DNA from: Bacteroidia bacterium
Lineage (GTDB): Bacteria; Bacteroidota; Bacteroidia; NS11-12g; UBA9320
NCBI GenBank assembly: GCA_017640445.1
Contig: JAEPQQ010000016.1
Coordinates: forward strand, 17,419-51,847
DNA length: 34,429 nt
Direction of reading: 5' to 3'
The notes beneath the pieces were generated by a model that worked only from the letters and a program-made list of their open reading frames with translations, made no database searches and had not been told where the DNA came from. Of this stretch, positions 32,777 through 34,429 are shown piece after piece. Position 1 is the first letter of the stretch. The number at the start of each line of letters is the position of its first letter. The position numbers and the translations under genes were made by a program.

Positions 32777-33250
32777 TTAGCAGCACCCTGAGTCGGGGCT
32801 GCAATTGCTTTTTTCTTTGCCGCCCAACTCCGAAAGGCTCACTCGTTGTTTCGCAGCTGGCACACCACATTGGTTTGGGGCCAGGCAGGCGGTTTGCGTG
32901 CTCTTTAAAAAGAAATTTCCCTGGTCGAATTCCAGGTTGTACCGCCCGATGGTATTTGACTGGTATTCAACCTCTACCTCGAGGTCTTCTAATCCTAACA
33001 CTCTCTCCGAAAGCTGAATAATGTCAACCAGCTTGTTCGGTGCCAACCGATGATCGTAGTCGTTGGCTTGCCACAATTGAAAATTAGCCTTGTTCTCGGT
33101 TCGCACTACGCCTCCGCAGTCGATAAAGTGTTTAGATACCTTTCCAACTTCTGTCACATGAAAGTGCTGGGGTACCGGGCTTCCGTCAGGGAGAACAAAT
33201 CTCACTTGCCCAACGGTTTGCAATTTTTCTTTTACTTCTGAAAGTGTCAT
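32777..33250 (-). CDS. DUF6428 family protein of the arsenic operon
   Basis: A 157-residue cytosolic protein from ATG 33250, ten bases after the arsR stop. An in-frame start at 33343 would run into arsR and is not favoured. The sequence opens MTLSEVKEKL and contains HFHVTEVGKVSKHFIDCGG, NFQLWQANDYDHRL and LEVEVEYQSNTIGRY, matching the DUF6428 family often found in ars operons of Bacteroidota. It has six cysteines, three of them in the last eight residues (Cys150, 156, 157) and a pair at 122 and 128. These could bind arsenite or a metal, an idea that rests on composition and context only. No function is published for it that I can confirm. Confidence 0.85.
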   Translation of the reverse strand: MTLSEVKEKLQTVGQVRFVLPDGSPVPQHFHVTEVGKVSKHFIDCGGVVRTENKANFQLWQANDYDHRLAPNKLVDIIQLSERVLGLEDLEVEVEYQSNTIGRYNLEFDQGNFFLKSTQTACLAPNQCGVPAAKQRVSLSELGGKEKSNCSPDSGCC

Positions 33251-33260
33251 GTTTATCCTA

Positions 33261-33593
33261 TTAACAACATTGATCGTTCGGGTTTTTAAACTGTGAGAAA
33301 AGGTGTTGGAACGTTGCCTCAACACGTTTCCAGCAATCGGCATCGATGCAGTAACTGATGGAAGATCCCTCGATGGTACCTTTTATAATACCCAGATCTT
33401 TTAATTCCCGGAGATGTTGGCTAATGGTTGCCTGGGCCAATCCAAGTTCGTGCACGAGGTCGCTATTGATGCAGGCATTCGCCTGGAGCAAATGCTGTAT
33501 GATGGCAATACGTGCCGGATGCCCGAACACCCTGGCAACCCGTGCAAGCTCGTTTTGTTCGCTTGTAAAAAGATCCGTTCGTGTTACTCCCAT
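33261..33593 (-). CDS. arsR: ArsR-family metalloregulator
   Basis: Winged helix-turn-helix repressor of the ArsR/SmtB family, 110 residues, first gene of the arsenic operon. The wing-HTH region LAQATISQHLRELKDLGII is at 52-70. It lacks the classic ELCVCDL arsenite site; cysteines are at 41 (NACINSDL), 82, 87 and a terminal pair 109-110. Atypical sites of this kind are known in several ArsR branches, so it is not possible to say which bind arsenite. Expected to release DNA on binding arsenite and to repress its own operon. The candidate operator at 33599-33616 lies just upstream. Confidence 0.92.
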   Translation of the reverse strand: MGVTRTDLFTSEQNELARVARVFGHPARIAIIQHLLQANACINSDLVHELGLAQATISQHLRELKDLGIIKGTIEGSSISYCIDADCWKRVEATFQHLFSQFKNPNDQCC

Positions 33594-33598
33594 TTGTT

Positions 33599-33616
33599 CA
33601 TTGCAATATTACGATG
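33599..33616 (-). promoter_or_regulatory. Candidate ArsR operator and promoter box
   Basis: CATTGCAATATTACGATG is an imperfect 18-base palindrome (14 of 18 positions symmetric). It ends six bases before the arsR ATG and contains a -7-like TAATATTG on the minus strand (33604-33611, seven of eight). Repressor binding here would block transcription of the operon. No -33 element was found. Confidence 0.35.
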
Positions 33617-33654
33617 TTCCCGCGTTTTAGAATGCACTTAGTTTTCCACCGTTT

Positions 33655-33681
33655 GGTTACTCACATTACGTTTGTGTTACC
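33655..33681 (-). repeat. Interrupted palindrome between the E1 gene and arsR
   Basis: GGTTAC at the left and GTTACC at the right are arms of a 27-base interrupted palindrome (most pairs match across three mismatches). It lies six bases after the E1 stop (33687), so it could be a weak hairpin at the end of that transcript or a second operator upstream of arsR. No T tract follows. Confidence 0.3.
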
Positions 33682-33686
33682 TACCC

Positions 33687-34429
33687 TTACAAAAAGTGTG
33701 GGTACTGAGCAGGATTTGATTCGTGCATCAAATTGTAGATTACCGTAAACACGTCTTCCGCATTTGGTTTAGAGAAGTAATCTCCGTCGGTACCATACGC
33801 TGGGCGGTGTGCTCTTGATGAAATGGTCTTAGGTGCTGAATCGAGGTATTGATATCCGTTCTGTTTTTCAAGCACCTGTTGAAGCATATACGCCGTTGCT
33901 CCCCCTGGTACATCCTCATCGAGGAAGACTACCTTATTGGTTTTCTCCAGCGACTTTACAATGTCTTTTGATAGATCAAACGGCAAAAGTGACTGCACAT
34001 CAATAAGCTCCACTGAGATGTTGTGCTCTTTTAACTGTTCGATTGCCGCTTCTGCAATTCGTACACAAGAGCCATACGTTACGAGTGTTACGTCTGTTCC
34101 CTCTTCAAGAACTTCTACCTCGCCAAACTTCAATGTGTAAGACCCCAGGTTATCCGGTTTGCGCTCTTTAAGTCTGTAGCCGTTTAGGCATTCCACAACA
34201 ATTGCCGGTTCGTCACTCTGAAGCAGCGTGTTGTAGAAACCGGCTGCTTTAACCATGTTTCTTGGAACCAGCACATGCATTCCTCTAACCGCGTTAATAA
34301 TCATTGACATTGGAGAACCACTGTGCCAAATACCCTCCAGTCTGTGGCCTCGGGTTCGGATGATAACCGGGTTTTTCTGCCCGCCTTTGGTTCGGTATTG
34401 CAGCGTAGCAATATCGTCGCTCATTATCT
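33687..34429 (-). CDS. 2-oxoacid dehydrogenase E1, beta-type C-terminal part (partial)
   Basis: The C-terminal part of a thiamine-diphosphate dehydrogenase E1 protein; the 5' part lies beyond the window edge, since the frame is open to the end. It contains the transketolase-type beta fold: [44 protein letters not shown], then the C-terminal transketolase domain from about [16 protein letters not shown], ending with [21 protein letters not shown]. This resembles the fused alpha-beta E1 proteins of about 800 residues in Bacteroidota, of the branched-chain 2-oxoacid or pyruvate type. Which 2-oxoacid it uses cannot be told from the fragment. The ATG at 34424 is an internal Met, not the start. Confidence 0.85.
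   Translation of the reverse strand, partial: IMSDDIATLQYRTKGGQKNPVIIRTRGHRLEGIWHSGSPMSMIINAVRGMHVLVPRNMVKAAGFYNTLLQSDEPAIVVECLNGYRLKERKPDNLGSYTLKFGEVEVLEEGTDVTLVTYGSCVRIAEAAIEQLKEHNISVELIDVQSLLPFDLSKDIVKSLEKTNKVVFLDEDVPGGATAYMLQQVLEKQNGYQYLDSAPKTISSRAHRPAYGTDGDYFSKPNAEDVFTVIYNLMHESNPAQYPHFL

Noticed and set aside
33251..33343. Longer N-terminus of the DUF6428 protein
   Set aside because: It overlaps arsR coding sequence, lacks family similarity, and Met at 33250 matches the usual family start.
1..34429. CRISPR arrays, insertion sequences, prophage or integrase genes
   Set aside because: No regularly spaced direct repeats, transposase, integrase or phage genes were found, and codon use and gene content look uniform.

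Overview
The window comes from a Bacteroidota chromosome, most likely a free-living (perhaps marine) flavobacterium-like organism. Three things support this. Several starts carry Bacteroidota-type promoters (TTG, about 19 bases, TAnnTTTG). Two large secreted proteins end in type IX secretion (T9SS) sorting domains. Several families are typical of the phylum: DUF2723, DUF2795, DUF4834, DUF6428 and a DUF4468-like protein. No rRNA, tRNA, CRISPR array, insertion sequence or prophage was found, and no intergenic stretch exceeds about 210 bases.

Layout. 1-2054: a short non-coding edge, then a secreted M1 aminopeptidase lipoprotein (minus). 2185-8188 (plus): a Tyr/Asp-rich secreted protein, Dps, a large DUF2723 membrane protein, the rRNA methyltransferase RlmB and a small DUF2795 protein, mostly separate units with hairpin terminators. 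8234-14366: two alpha/beta hydrolases (minus), a four-helix membrane protein (plus), carB with DUF4834 (plus) and an unrecognised 298-residue protein (minus). 14555-20273 (plus): a giant PhoX-like T9SS protein with other domains nested inside it, then a di-haem MauG/cytochrome c peroxidase. 20432-23647 (plus): a tightly overlapping trio of LpxH-like phosphoesterase, GT28-like glycosyltransferase and GH1 enzyme. 23697-25835 (plus): a LamG/Cys-repeat T9SS protein. 25832-28171 (minus): an operon of beta-carbonic anhydrase, bestrophin channel and lipoprotein behind a near-ideal promoter. 28187-29227 (minus): a metallo-beta-lactamase-fold hydrolase. 29297-33593 (minus): an arsenic operon, arsR - DUF6428 - arsC - acr3, followed after about 12 bases by a secreted HExxH peptidase-like protein. 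33687-34429 (minus): the C-terminal part of a 2-oxoacid dehydrogenase E1 protein, cut by the window edge.

How the genes work together. The arsenic operon is a coherent detoxification unit: ArsC reduces arsenate, Acr3 exports arsenite and ArsR controls expression. Carbonic anhydrase next to a bestrophin anion channel suggests linked bicarbonate production and movement. The 20432-23647 trio looks like an envelope glycolipid or saccharide module. The PhoX-like protein and the peroxidase may both act outside the cytoplasm. The most unusual items are the nested PhoX protein, the carbonic anhydrase-bestrophin operon, the glycolipid-like trio and the zincin attached to the arsenic operon. None is proven new from sequence alone.
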